In this document: positions 1 to 6,900 of the stretch, one piece after another
How positions within the stretch are numbered: the first letter of the stretch is position 1
Layout of the letters: every line of letters starts with the position of its first letter
NCBI GenBank assembly: GCA_029934735.1
Contig: JAOZLR010000001.1
Span: 2,351-28,718, forward strand
Origin: Bacteroidales bacterium
GTDB taxonomy: Bacteria > Bacteroidota > Bacteroidia > Bacteroidales > JAADJA01
Length of the DNA stretch: 26,368 nucleotides
Direction: 5' to 3'
Position numbers and translations under genes: made by a program
The notes under the pieces: generated by a model
Database searches by the model: none
Told to the model about the DNA's origin: nothing
Seen by the model: the letters and a program-made list of their open reading frames with translations, nothing else

Positions 1-71
1 TTTATTATATAAAACTTATCAATTCTCCAGCAAAAGACTAAATCTTAAACCCGAAGGCCGCTTAATATATT

Positions 72-138
72 CCGTACCTAACGGCACTAAGCGAACCTTG
101 TAATTGCATTTCTACCTGTATTTTGTCCCTAACGGGAC
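72..138. repeat. Two short CCTAACGG-containing hairpins
   Basis: Two small inverted repeats lie in the gene-free left edge. One is CCGT-ACCTA-ACGG at 72-84 and the other is GTCCC-TAAC-GGGAC at 125-138. Both share the core CCTAACGG, which suggests copies of one dispersed intergenic repeat rather than terminators, since neither is followed by a T run. The rest of 1-175 shows nothing I can interpret. Two weak copies are thin evidence. Confidence 0.3.
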
Positions 139-175
139 TATTTTATGAACCCATAACACCTAACCCTTAACGCAA

Positions 176-1090
176 TCACTTCTTATTACTAGCACTAAAC
201 AACAGCTCTTTTTCTTCTTTTGTCAGGCTTTCATATCCCGACTTTGAAATTTTATCAAGTATATGGTCTATTTTTTCCTGCTGCTGTTTTTTTTCATAAT
301 TATAATCTTCATCCTTCACCCGCTTCTCATTGGAATATACACCTTTAAATCCTGATTTGGGCTTTCTTTTAAACATTGATGAAAATGAAATATCACTTAA
401 TGAGGCGGTTATGTCTTTTCCCTGCCTGAGGTAATATGCAAAAAGGTATCCCCAGGCTGCTCCGCCAATGTGTGCAAGGTGACCGCCGGAGTTTACCGAT
501 TTTACCATAAAGATATCCAGAACTATGGAAAATACTGCCACCCAAACAATCTTTACTGGTCCGATAAAGATAAGATTTATCTTGAAATTGGGCACATAAA
601 ATGATATTGCTACCACAATAGCCATTACCGATGCCGAGGCACCCAGTGCCATTGAACTAATATAAACATCCTGAAATTTAGGGAAAATATTAAATGAAAG
701 TATATAAACCAGGGCCCCTGCCAATCCTCCTAAGATATATGTCCATAGAAGTTGCTTATCCGACAGGTATTGCAGAAAAATTCGTCCAAACCAATACAAC
801 CAAAGCATATTAAAAAGAATATGCCACAGGTCGTAATGCAAAAACATATATGTAAAAACCGTCCATGGCCTTGTTATCAGTTTCCCGACAGAAGCTGGAA
901 CAGCAAGCCATTCAATAATGTTGTCAATATATGGAACTTTGAAGAGGTCGAAAATAACATCGAGTATCATAATTGTCATCCACACAGCCACATTAATCAG
1001 TATGAGCTTCACAAGTATGTTGTTGTTCCTGAAATATGCTTTCAGGTCTTGCAGCGGATTCCTTTGATAGTTATTTCCTGTGTTATACAT
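176..1090 (-). CDS. Rhomboid family intramembrane serine protease with C-terminal DUF6576-like tail
   Basis: This 304-aa polytopic membrane protein is a rhomboid protease, a family that cleaves transmembrane substrates inside the lipid bilayer. The serine motif is GASAS at residues 150-154, with Ser152 the predicted nucleophile; the usual form is GASGA. The catalytic histidine is His207 in GGHLAHIGG, and the conserved HILFNM segment is at about 90-95. After the last membrane segment (about residue 220) comes a charged cytoplasmic tail of about 80 residues ending in ILDKISKSGYESLTKEEKEL, which resembles the DUF6576 tail of Bacteroidota rhomboids. It lies 16 bases downstream of a second rhomboid and is probably co-transcribed with it and mutL. 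The family is clear; the substrate is unknown. Confidence 0.88.
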   Translation of the reverse strand: MYNTGNNYQRNPLQDLKAYFRNNNILVKLILINVAVWMTIMILDVIFDLFKVPYIDNIIEWLAVPASVGKLITRPWTVFTYMFLHYDLWHILFNMLWLYWFGRIFLQYLSDKQLLWTYILGGLAGALVYILSFNIFPKFQDVYISSMALGASASVMAIVVAISFYVPNFKINLIFIGPVKIVWVAVFSIVLDIFMVKSVNSGGHLAHIGGAAWGYLFAYYLRQGKDITASLSDISFSSMFKRKPKSGFKGVYSNEKRVKDEDYNYEKKQQQEKIDHILDKISKSGYESLTKEEKELLFSASNKK

Positions 1091-1106
1091 CCAGCCAAAA
1101 ATTCAG

Positions 1107-1829
1107 TTATCGTTTTTTCCAGTATAGCAGAAGCAGGTAGCCAAATATCATGCCACCCAAATGAGCAAAATGTGCAACGTTGTCAGCAGTTCCGGAAATA
1201 CCTGAGAAAAGCTCTATTGCACCGTAAATCATTACAAAATATTTTGCTTTCACCGGAATTGCAAAATAGACATATATCAACGAATTTGGGAACATCATCC
1301 CGAAGGCAAGTAAAATACCAAACACTGCACCGGATGCACCAATTGTTGTTGTGTTTATCAATAAATTAAGTTTACCAATAACTGGGTCAGCAAAATTCTT
1401 TCCCTCCTTCAACAGATCATACCCCTTTTCCTGCACATAGCTAATCATTTCAGGGTCTAAGCCACTTTCAATATGTGATATTCTGAAATACAAAACCAGT
1501 ATTTGTATCAGGCCGGCACCAATACCGGTTACCATGTAATAGACCAGAAATCGTTTAGGCCCCCACACATTTTCCAGAGCATTACCAAACATCCACAATG
1601 CAAACATGTTAAACAGAATATGAGTAAAGCTTCCGTGCATAAACATATATGTCACCAACTGGTGAGGCCTGAACATTGGTGATGTGAAATAGTGCAATCC
1701 TAGATATTCATTAAGATCTATTTTGCTTGAGAATGCTATTGTTCCAATAAAAAAGAGAGTGTTAATTATCAAAAGATTTTTAACAACTGGAGGCAATACT
1801 TTAAATCCGGTTGGTCTGAATTGTTCCAT
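1107..1829 (-). CDS. Rhomboid family intramembrane serine protease
   Basis: This 240-aa protein is a compact rhomboid protease of the inner membrane. The textbook active site is present: GASGAVFG with Ser166, and NVAHFAHLGG with His223 paired to it. HILFNMFALWMFG at 70-82 is the conserved L1/TM2 stretch. About 50 mostly hydrophilic residues (116-160) separate the early helices from the serine helix, forming a long insertion. Unlike the downstream paralogue it has no cytoplasmic tail. It begins 24 bases after the mutL stop, so read-through from mutL is likely. Paired rhomboids beside mutL recur in Bacteroidota as I know them; nothing in the sequence suggests a functional link to mismatch repair. 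Confidence 0.9.
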   Translation of the reverse strand: MEQFRPTGFKVLPPVVKNLLIINTLFFIGTIAFSSKIDLNEYLGLHYFTSPMFRPHQLVTYMFMHGSFTHILFNMFALWMFGNALENVWGPKRFLVYYMVTGIGAGLIQILVLYFRISHIESGLDPEMISYVQEKGYDLLKEGKNFADPVIGKLNLLINTTTIGASGAVFGILLAFGMMFPNSLIYVYFAIPVKAKYFVMIYGAIELFSGISGTADNVAHFAHLGGMIFGYLLLLYWKKR

Positions 1830-1853
1830 TCTTAATTAAAATCAAGTTTAGTG

Positions 1854-3701
1854 TTAATTAAATTGTTCGTCAAGATAACTCAATGTCAGGATTCGCAATG
1901 TTGGTTTTCCATCAGGCGAAACCTCAGGCATCCTGCAAGCAAATAACTGATCAATAAGCGATTTTATTTCTTCAGTCTTCAGTTTTCTTCCCTGTTTTAT
2001 CGAAAGGTTGACCGCCATTGAGCGTGCTAAATTAACCTTTTTATCCTTTGCAAGCTCTTTCAGATTTTTTTTAAAATTTTCAATTATACCTTCCAAAACC
2101 CCTTTGATATCCTGATTGTTCATTTCGGCAGGGTTGCCATTTATGATAAATGTATTTTCTCCAAAATCCTCAATATCAAAACCTAAAATCTTCAATTCTG
2201 CTTCAATCTCTTTTAAAATTTCTGCATCTGAAGGAGAAAACTGCACAGTAACCGGAAAAAGCTGCTGCTGTGACGTTCCCTTCTGTGATTCAAGCTTCTC
2301 AAGAAACCTCTCAAACAGAACTCTTTCGTGTGCTCTTTGCTGGTCAATCACTAAAAGCCCCGACCTCATACTGCTTACAATATATTTATTGTGCAATTGA
2401 AAAACGGTGTCAGTGCCCGTTTCTGCTTCCACTCCCTGAGATGTAAAAATGAGTTTTGCATCATCTTCCTGAGGCAATTCAGTCTCCTGCCTGTTTTGTG
2501 TGAATTCTTCATCGCCATATAGCTTTTGCCAGTTGCGTGTATCAGGTTTTTGGTGGTGCTGAAACGATGGTTTTTCTCCATGCTGAGTTTCAACATCAAA
2601 GGGATTGTAATTTTCGTCAACCTTAACTGTTGGCTGATTTACCTCTACGCTCCTTGGAAGAGGTGTTATATCAATACCTTTCTCTATGTCAAAGTCAATG
2701 GAAGGGGTAAGGTTAAATTTACCAAGTGCCTGTTTGACAGCTGAGCTCAGCATTGCATATATCACCTGATTATTCTCAAAATTAACCTCCGTTTTAGTCG
2801 GATGGATATTTATGTCAATCTCGTTGGGATTTATATCAAAATAGATGAAGTAGCTGGGAAATGTATCCGATGGGATAAGCTCTCTAAAAGCGTTGTCAAT
2901 AGCATGATTGAGGTATGGATGTCTTATATATCTGCCATTCACAAAGAAATACTGCTCGCCTCTTGTCTTTTTTGCAAACTCCGGTTTCACGATGAATCCT
3001 GTAATGTTAACCAGATCGGTTTTTTGCACAACAGGAATTAGCCTGTTATTATAAGCAGCACCAAAAAGTGATGCAATCCTTTGCTTTAAAACCGACTTTG
3101 ATAATTGAAAAAGCTCTCTGTTCTCATTAAAAAAAGTAAATTTTATCTCGGGATAGACAAGTGCCACCCTTTGAAACTCTTCTATAATATGTCTTAGCTC
3201 GGTTGTATTACTTTTTAGGAATTTTCGTCGTGCCGGAATGTTAAAAAAGAGGTTTTTTATTGAAAAGGATGTTCCGTTTGCAGCAGAGCATGGTTCGTGG
3301 CTTTTAACTTCCGAACCTTCAATTTTAATGCAGATTCCCACTTCATCCTCAATTCTCTTAGTCTTAAGCTCTATTTGTGCGATAGCCGCAATTGAGGCAA
3401 GTGCTTCCCCGCGAAACCCTAATGTTCTGATAGTAAACAGGTCTTTGGCATCGCTGATCTTTGATGTGGCGTGCCGCTCAAAGCTCATTCTTGCATCAGT
3501 CTCCGACATTCCACACCCGTTGTCAATAACCTGAATAAGTGTCTTGCCAGCATCCTTAATTATAAGTTTAATATCATCGGCACCTGCATCAATGGCATTT
3601 TCGAGTAACTCCTTAGCGGCCGATGCAGGCCTTTGAATTACTTCTCCGGCAGCAATCTGGTTAGCAACAGAATCAGGTAAGAGGTGTATTATATCTGACA
3701 T
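1854..3701 (-). CDS. mutL: DNA mismatch repair protein MutL
   Basis: MutL is the ATPase that couples mismatch recognition by MutS to strand removal. At 615 aa it has the usual length. The N-terminal GHKL ATPase motifs are intact: ENAIDAG (34-40), DNGCGM (60-65) and TLGFRGEAL (93-101). A charged linker at about 340-440 leads to the C-terminal dimerisation domain. The metal-dependent endonuclease motifs of many bacterial MutLs are altered: the DQHA(X)2E site reads DQQRAHER (453-460), the ACR-type motif reads ARSMAVNLSIKQG (from 559), and CPHGRP reads SPDGKP (595-600). The cytosolic protein is therefore clearly MutL, but latent endonuclease activity is doubtful. It lies downstream of the 89-aa gene and upstream of two rhomboid genes on the same strand. 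Confidence 0.97.
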   Translation of the reverse strand: MSDIIHLLPDSVANQIAAGEVIQRPASAAKELLENAIDAGADDIKLIIKDAGKTLIQVIDNGCGMSETDARMSFERHATSKISDAKDLFTIRTLGFRGEALASIAAIAQIELKTKRIEDEVGICIKIEGSEVKSHEPCSAANGTSFSIKNLFFNIPARRKFLKSNTTELRHIIEEFQRVALVYPEIKFTFFNENRELFQLSKSVLKQRIASLFGAAYNNRLIPVVQKTDLVNITGFIVKPEFAKKTRGEQYFFVNGRYIRHPYLNHAIDNAFRELIPSDTFPSYFIYFDINPNEIDINIHPTKTEVNFENNQVIYAMLSSAVKQALGKFNLTPSIDFDIEKGIDITPLPRSVEVNQPTVKVDENYNPFDVETQHGEKPSFQHHQKPDTRNWQKLYGDEEFTQNRQETELPQEDDAKLIFTSQGVEAETGTDTVFQLHNKYIVSSMRSGLLVIDQQRAHERVLFERFLEKLESQKGTSQQQLFPVTVQFSPSDAEILKEIEAELKILGFDIEDFGENTFIINGNPAEMNNQDIKGVLEGIIENFKKNLKELAKDKKVNLARSMAVNLSIKQGRKLKTEEIKSLIDQLFACRMPEVSPDGKPTLRILTLSYLDEQFN

Positions 3702-3759
3702 TAATTATAATCGATGTTAAAAATTCGCAATCTATTATTGCCTGTACAAAATCCCAGGC

Positions 3760-4029
3760 TTACTTAAAAAAGAAATAGTAAAGAAATGCAATGACAATGG
3801 CGATATATATTACAACACTGACATTTGCTTTCCTCTGTCGTACAGAAGAGCCTTTTCGCACTCGCTTCCAGTCTTTTCCAACACGGCTTTTAAAATCAGG
3901 CTTTTCCCCATCCTTCGAAATACCAAGCTCTCTTTTTCTTTGTTCCCAATACTCCTTCTCCTCATCGTAATAACGAGTTTGGAAATTAAACCTCTTGGGT
4001 TTAGGAGTTTTGAAAAAGACAATTCTCAT
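3760..4029 (-). CDS. Conserved small C-terminally membrane-anchored protein
   Basis: This 89-aa protein has a basic, tyrosine-rich N-terminal part (PKPKRFNFQTRYYDEEKEYW) and ends in one hydrophobic helix at about residues 70-88, so it is probably tail-anchored with most of it in the cytoplasm. I recognise the pattern as a small conserved Bacteroidota family found next to mutL, without known function. A TACCTTTGC promoter box lies 16 bases upstream of the start, and mutL follows after 58 bases on the same strand, so this gene probably leads the mutL-rhomboid operon. A shorter overlapping frame in this region is a shadow. Confidence 0.75.
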   Translation of the reverse strand: MRIVFFKTPKPKRFNFQTRYYDEEKEYWEQRKRELGISKDGEKPDFKSRVGKDWKRVRKGSSVRQRKANVSVVIYIAIVIAFLYYFFFK

Positions 4030-4044
4030 TTCAATTTATTTTTT

Positions 4045-4053
4045 GCAAAGGTA
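4045..4053 (-). promoter_or_regulatory. -7 box for the mutL-rhomboid run
   Basis: On the minus strand this reads TACCTTTGC, matching the Bacteroidota -7 consensus TAnnTTTG followed by a pyrimidine. It sits 16 bases from the ATG at 4029. I see no convincing -33 TTTG. Confidence 0.4.
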
Positions 4054-4076
4054 TGGAATTTGATAGAAGAAATCGC

Positions 4077-4085
4077 TATTTTTGT
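4077..4085 (+). promoter_or_regulatory. -7 box for the GroES-like gene
   Basis: TATTTTTGT matches TAnnTTTG and ends 21 bases before the ATG at 4107. It falls inside the reading frame that an earlier ATG at 4053 would give, which argues for 4107 as the true start. It is divergent from the box at 4045-4053. Confidence 0.4.
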
Positions 4086-4106
4086 GATATTAAAAACGTA
4101 GAAGTA

Positions 4107-4490
4107 ATGGATATCTCAAAGGATAATAAACTTAGAAATTTAATTGTTGTTGGCGACAGACTTTTGATTAAGCCTGTTTCGCATACTTCAAAGACTAAAA
4201 GCGGACTGTATCTGCCACCGGGATATAAGGAGAAAGAGGAGGTGCAGTCAGGATATGTTATAAAAGCAGGGCCGGGATTTCCAATACCATTGCCAGGTAG
4301 CGATGTTGAGGAGCCCTGGAAAAAGCCGGATGAAAACATTAAATATATTCCCTTACAAGCGAAGGAAGGCGATCTGGCAATTTTTTTACAAAAAGGTGCT
4401 GTTGAGATAATGTATGAAGGTGAGAAGTATTTTATTGTCCCTCAACATTCTGTGCTTTTGTTGGAAAGGGATGAGGATTTGTTTGGATAG
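4107..4490 (+). CDS. GroES family co-chaperone-like protein
   Basis: This protein of about 127 aa has the GroES beta-barrel pattern: GDRLLIKPV near the start, then KSGLYLPPGYKEKEEVQSGY covering the mobile-loop equivalent, and later GDLAIFLQKGA and a C-terminal VPQHSVLLLERDE strand. It is longer than classical GroES (about 95 aa) because of an insertion of about 30 residues around PLPGSDVEEPWKKP. This is the divergent GroES-like type of Bacteroidota, probably not the main GroEL partner, because no groEL gene is adjacent. An ATG at 4053 would add 18 residues, but the promoter-like box lies inside that extension and the extra residues do not look like the family, so I choose 4107. Confidence 0.8.
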   Translation: MDISKDNKLRNLIVVGDRLLIKPVSHTSKTKSGLYLPPGYKEKEEVQSGYVIKAGPGFPIPLPGSDVEEPWKKPDENIKYIPLQAKEGDLAIFLQKGAVEIMYEGEKYFIVPQHSVLLLERDEDLFG

Positions 4491-4562
4491 TTTGCAGGAT
4501 ATGTGACAGAAGAAATAACAAAAAAAAAGAAATGTTGGAATGTTGCCCTATTGGAACCATCT

Positions 4563-4607
4563 GGCGCAAGTCTTATATGCTGGCCTTGTGGGTTGTTGAC
4601 TTGTGGC
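4563..4607. repeat. RAYT 3'-flanking REP-like hairpin
   Basis: The arms GGCGCAAGTC (4563-4572) and GACTTGTGGC (4598-4607) pair with one G-T and one mismatch around a 25-base loop. The 13-mer CTGGCGCAAGTCT at 4561-4573 recurs exactly inverted at 5248-5260 on the other side of the transposase gene. This is the expected layout of a REP/RAYT unit, where the palindromes are the transposase's recognition sites. Confidence 0.6.
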
Positions 4608-4613
4608 ATTACT

Positions 4614-5165
4614 TTATTCAATAATCTCAATCTCAATTAACCCCTTTATCCCTACATAATCCCTTGCACTGCTATAGACATAATCTTCTGGTTTTTCAAC
4701 AAAGCCTGATTTTACAGGGTTGTTGTGTATATAATTTAATTTTTGTTCAATCATTTCATTATTGTATAATTCTATCGGATGATTGTCCTGTTGCCAAAAT
4801 TGATTTGATGTATTATTGGCGTTTTGTTTACCTTCCTCAGCAAAAGCCTGTAATAGCCACTTTTTTCTGCTTTCTGTGGGGTTGTTTTTAATCGCTTTGA
4901 TAATTTCAACTGAGGTGAACTTTTTCAAATCCCTCATGATGTTTTCAAGATAATAACCTTCGGATGCAGATACAATCATATGTACATGGTTTGTCATTAT
5001 AACATATGCTTGTGTCCGTAAACCTTTCTTGTCTCGACAATAAACAAAACTATCCAACAGTATACCCCTATACAAATTACGGGTAAAAACATCTATCCAC
5101 CTAATCACAGTGTATGTTATGAAATACATGCCTTCAGGATTTCTAAATTTATATTTGCGGCTCAT
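4614..5165 (-). CDS. REP-associated tyrosine transposase (RAYT), Y1/IS200-like
   Basis: This 183-aa protein belongs to the Y1 (HUH) transposase superfamily, enzymes that nick single-stranded DNA at hairpins and form a 5'-phosphotyrosine. The HUH metal motif is HVHMIV in the segment VIMTNHVHMIV, and the catalytic tyrosine is in NYIHNNPVKSGFV. The start KYKFRNPEGMYFITYTV and the ending PEDYVYSSARDY are typical of single-copy domesticated RAYTs, which mobilise REP palindromes rather than themselves. Related hairpins flank it at 4563-4607 and 5207-5270. The gene is full length with no frameshift. Its -7 box (5169-5177) lies so close to the ATG that the transcript may be leaderless. Confidence 0.9.
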   Translation of the reverse strand: MSRKYKFRNPEGMYFITYTVIRWIDVFTRNLYRGILLDSFVYCRDKKGLRTQAYVIMTNHVHMIVSASEGYYLENIMRDLKKFTSVEIIKAIKNNPTESRKKWLLQAFAEEGKQNANNTSNQFWQQDNHPIELYNNEMIEQKLNYIHNNPVKSGFVEKPEDYVYSSARDYVGIKGLIEIEIIE

Positions 5166-5168
5166 CGT

Positions 5169-5177
5169 ACAAAGATA
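5169..5177 (-). promoter_or_regulatory. -7 box of the RAYT gene
   Basis: On the minus strand this reads TATCTTTGT, a good TAnnTTTG match, only 3 bases from the start codon at 5165. If used, transcription would begin at or very near the ATG, giving a leaderless or nearly leaderless mRNA. Confidence 0.4.
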
Positions 5178-5206
5178 TAAAGTATAGCTAAAATTTGTCG
5201 GTTAAA

Positions 5207-5270
5207 TTAAACCCAGGCACAAGTCCCTGCCTGCAATGCTATCCGCCAGACTTGCGCCAGTTGGGTTTAA
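5207..5270. repeat. Long imperfect palindrome upstream of RAYT
   Basis: The outer arms TTAAACCCA (5207-5215) and TGGGTTTAA (5262-5270) pair perfectly. Inside them GGCACAAGTC (5216-5225) pairs with GACTTGCGCC (5249-5258) with one mismatch, leaving a 23-base loop. The inner stem is the same family as the hairpin at 4563-4607. The outer arm contains the TAA stop of the neighbouring ABC ATPase gene, so the element sits exactly at that gene's end. There is no T run, so this is a REP-like structure rather than a simple terminator. Confidence 0.65.
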
Positions 5271-5941
5271 ACGTACCTCTCAGGAAGATACCCTCTCTCC
5301 TTTAATTCCGATGGCTCATTTATTTCTATGCAGTTTTGATCGGTCAGGAGAATTAATCTGTTGCAAAGTTTCAGTATATTACGATAGTCATGATCAGCTA
5401 TCATAAAGCATTTTTCATCTTTTTTACTTTCAATGAGCTGGATAATTCGCTCTTTTAGCAACGGTTCTATCCCTGAGAATGGTTCGTCAAGAAGGATAAT
5501 TCCGGCGGGATGGTTTACAATAAGCAGTATCTCGAAATAACGCGACTCCCCTGAAGATAGTTCCATTGGCTTTTTTGTGAGATACTTATTGATTAAAGTG
5601 TCCTGCCTAATCTCCTCTTTTATCCTCTGATCTTTGATAAACAGGTCAATGATCTTATTTAATGAAATATTTGCAGGCAGGAAGCTGTTCTCTGGAAGAT
5701 ATGCAACGAGGTTTCCTTTTTGAAATGGTTTGTCAATAATTTCGTTGTTAATTCGCAGATGCTTGAATTGAGGTGTAACTGTCCCGAAAATAATTTTCAA
5801 CAATGTACTTTTTCCACTTCCGTTTCTTCCGAGTACACCTGTAATATCTCCAATCTTACAATTAAAATACACATTCGACAGGATTCTCCGGTTGCCGTAT
5901 GAGTGTGTCAGACTATCTATTTCGAGTGCACTATATGGCAT
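5267..5941 (-). CDS. ABC transporter ATP-binding protein
   Basis: This 224-aa nucleotide-binding subunit has all ABC motifs in order: Walker A GRNGSGKST (about 38-46), the Q-loop region around YLPENSF, a signature written LSSGES instead of LSGGQ, Walker B GIILLDEP with the catalytic Glu, and the H-loop IADHDYRN. It powers an unknown transport or membrane process from the cytoplasmic face. Its start overlaps the end of the upstream 107-aa membrane protein gene by 11 bases, so the two are translationally coupled. Its stop codon lies in the outer arm of the RAYT-associated palindrome, so the C terminus could have been altered when that element arrived. Confidence 0.88.
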   Translation of the reverse strand: MPYSALEIDSLTHSYGNRRILSNVYFNCKIGDITGVLGRNGSGKSTLLKIIFGTVTPQFKHLRINNEIIDKPFQKGNLVAYLPENSFLPANISLNKIIDLFIKDQRIKEEIRQDTLINKYLTKKPMELSSGESRYFEILLIVNHPAGIILLDEPFSGIEPLLKERIIQLIESKKDEKCFMIADHDYRNILKLCNRLILLTDQNCIEINEPSELKERGYLPERYV

Positions 5942-6254
5942 TGATAATGATTATTAGAATATAAACAGCAAGTACAACAGGCAAATTGAACAACCAGGCA
6001 GCACTAATAAGCTGGATTTTAGTCAGACCGAGGTTATAGTAAAAATAGAAACGTTTGCGATATTTTAAAAAGTAAAAATAGATTGCAAATAAAAAACCGC
6101 CTGTAAACAAAGAAAAAGAAAAGACCGAGAAAAAACCTGTAAGAGAGCCAGTTGGTGAATTGCCTGCAAATAATCCAAAAAAACCAATAGTAACTGAAAT
6201 TATCAGGTTAAATCTGAATATCTCTTTTGAAAAGTTAAGTGCAGGCCTAAACAT
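5931..6254 (-). CDS. Small polytopic membrane protein, probable partner of the adjacent ABC ATPase
   Basis: This 107-aa protein has three hydrophobic stretches: about residues 15-30, 38-62 and 84-106. A basic aromatic loop (KYRKRFYFYYNLGLTKIQL) lies between the second and third. Its coding end overlaps the ATPase start by 11 bases, which suggests a stoichiometric complex. It is far smaller than a normal ABC permease of six helices, so it may oligomerise or be a specialised mini-permease. I do not recognise a named family. The 32 bases separating it from the DUF6580-like gene upstream suggest a three-gene transcript. Confidence 0.65.
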   Translation of the reverse strand: MFRPALNFSKEIFRFNLIISVTIGFFGLFAGNSPTGSLTGFFSVFSFSLFTGGFLFAIYFYFLKYRKRFYFYYNLGLTKIQLISAAWLFNLPVVLAVYILIIIINAI

Positions 6255-6286
6255 TATATCTTATAAATATGGTAAATGGCCATATT

Positions 6287-6820
6287 CTATTTTGTCGGAA
6301 TTTTTGCAAGAACAGGAAATCTTTGCTGCGCAAGATAGAAAGCTCCAAAGAACAGGGTATTATAAAAAAGATCACCGAGAACACCATTATTCAGGAATGG
6401 CAATCCTGCTGTGTAACTCTCAAGTAGTCCTGCAAAATTCTGAGGATAAAACGGACTTCCAATCCACACTGCAAAGTTTGTAATTACAAAGAACAGAACT
6501 GATGAACTTACAGAAGCAAGCAGCAGTGACCCAATCTTAACCCGGTTTTTTAACATCATCCCGAATACTACAATAATTGCAAAGCTAAGGTAAACAGCTA
6601 TCATATATGAATGGAAACCAAGGAGCATATCCGAAATAAACAGGGCTGCCATTGGTATTAAGAAAGCCAGATATTTCTTGTTAAAATAAGTACCTCCAAA
6701 AAGGGCCATTGCAGCTATAGGAGTGAAATTAGGCCAGTGGGGGATAAGCCTGAAAGCAGCACCAGCAATAATGACTGTAAGAATAAATAAGAATCTGGGG
6801 TTTAATGTCTTGTTGTTCAT
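6287..6820 (-). CDS. DUF6580-like integral membrane protein
   Basis: This 177-aa protein has about five membrane helices. The N-terminal helix followed by LIPHWPNFTPIAAMALFGG is the hallmark I associate with DUF6580, a family resembling the substrate-binding S components of ECF transporters. A second conserved-looking stretch is TNFAVWIGSPFYPQ around residues 115-128. The neighbouring ATPase and small membrane protein on the same strand fit an ECF-like transporter, but the ligand is unknown and the link rests on position only. A TACTTTTGT box precedes it, so this is probably the first gene of the unit. Confidence 0.7.
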   Translation of the reverse strand: MNNKTLNPRFLFILTVIIAGAAFRLIPHWPNFTPIAAMALFGGTYFNKKYLAFLIPMAALFISDMLLGFHSYMIAVYLSFAIIVVFGMMLKNRVKIGSLLLASVSSSVLFFVITNFAVWIGSPFYPQNFAGLLESYTAGLPFLNNGVLGDLFYNTLFFGAFYLAQQRFPVLAKIPTK

Positions 6821-6847
6821 AGTTCAAATGTTTTAGATTTTACGATT

Positions 6848-6856
6848 ACAAAAGTA
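6848..6856 (-). promoter_or_regulatory. -7 box upstream of the DUF6580-like gene
   Basis: The minus strand reads TACTTTTGT, 28 bases before the ATG at 6820. It is a good TAnnTTTG match. Confidence 0.4.
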
Positions 6857-6900
6857 AATAAATCATGGATATGAATATTAATAAAACAAAAGTAATTCAA

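Noticed and set aside
752..1369. 205-codon plus-strand open frame
   Set aside because: It lies antisense across both rhomboid genes, its protein has no coherent pattern, and the rhomboid motifs on the other strand are unmistakable.
4442..4636. 64-codon minus-strand frame between the GroES-like and RAYT genes
   Set aside because: It overlaps the real GroES-like gene end and the RAYT hairpin, and is low-complexity.
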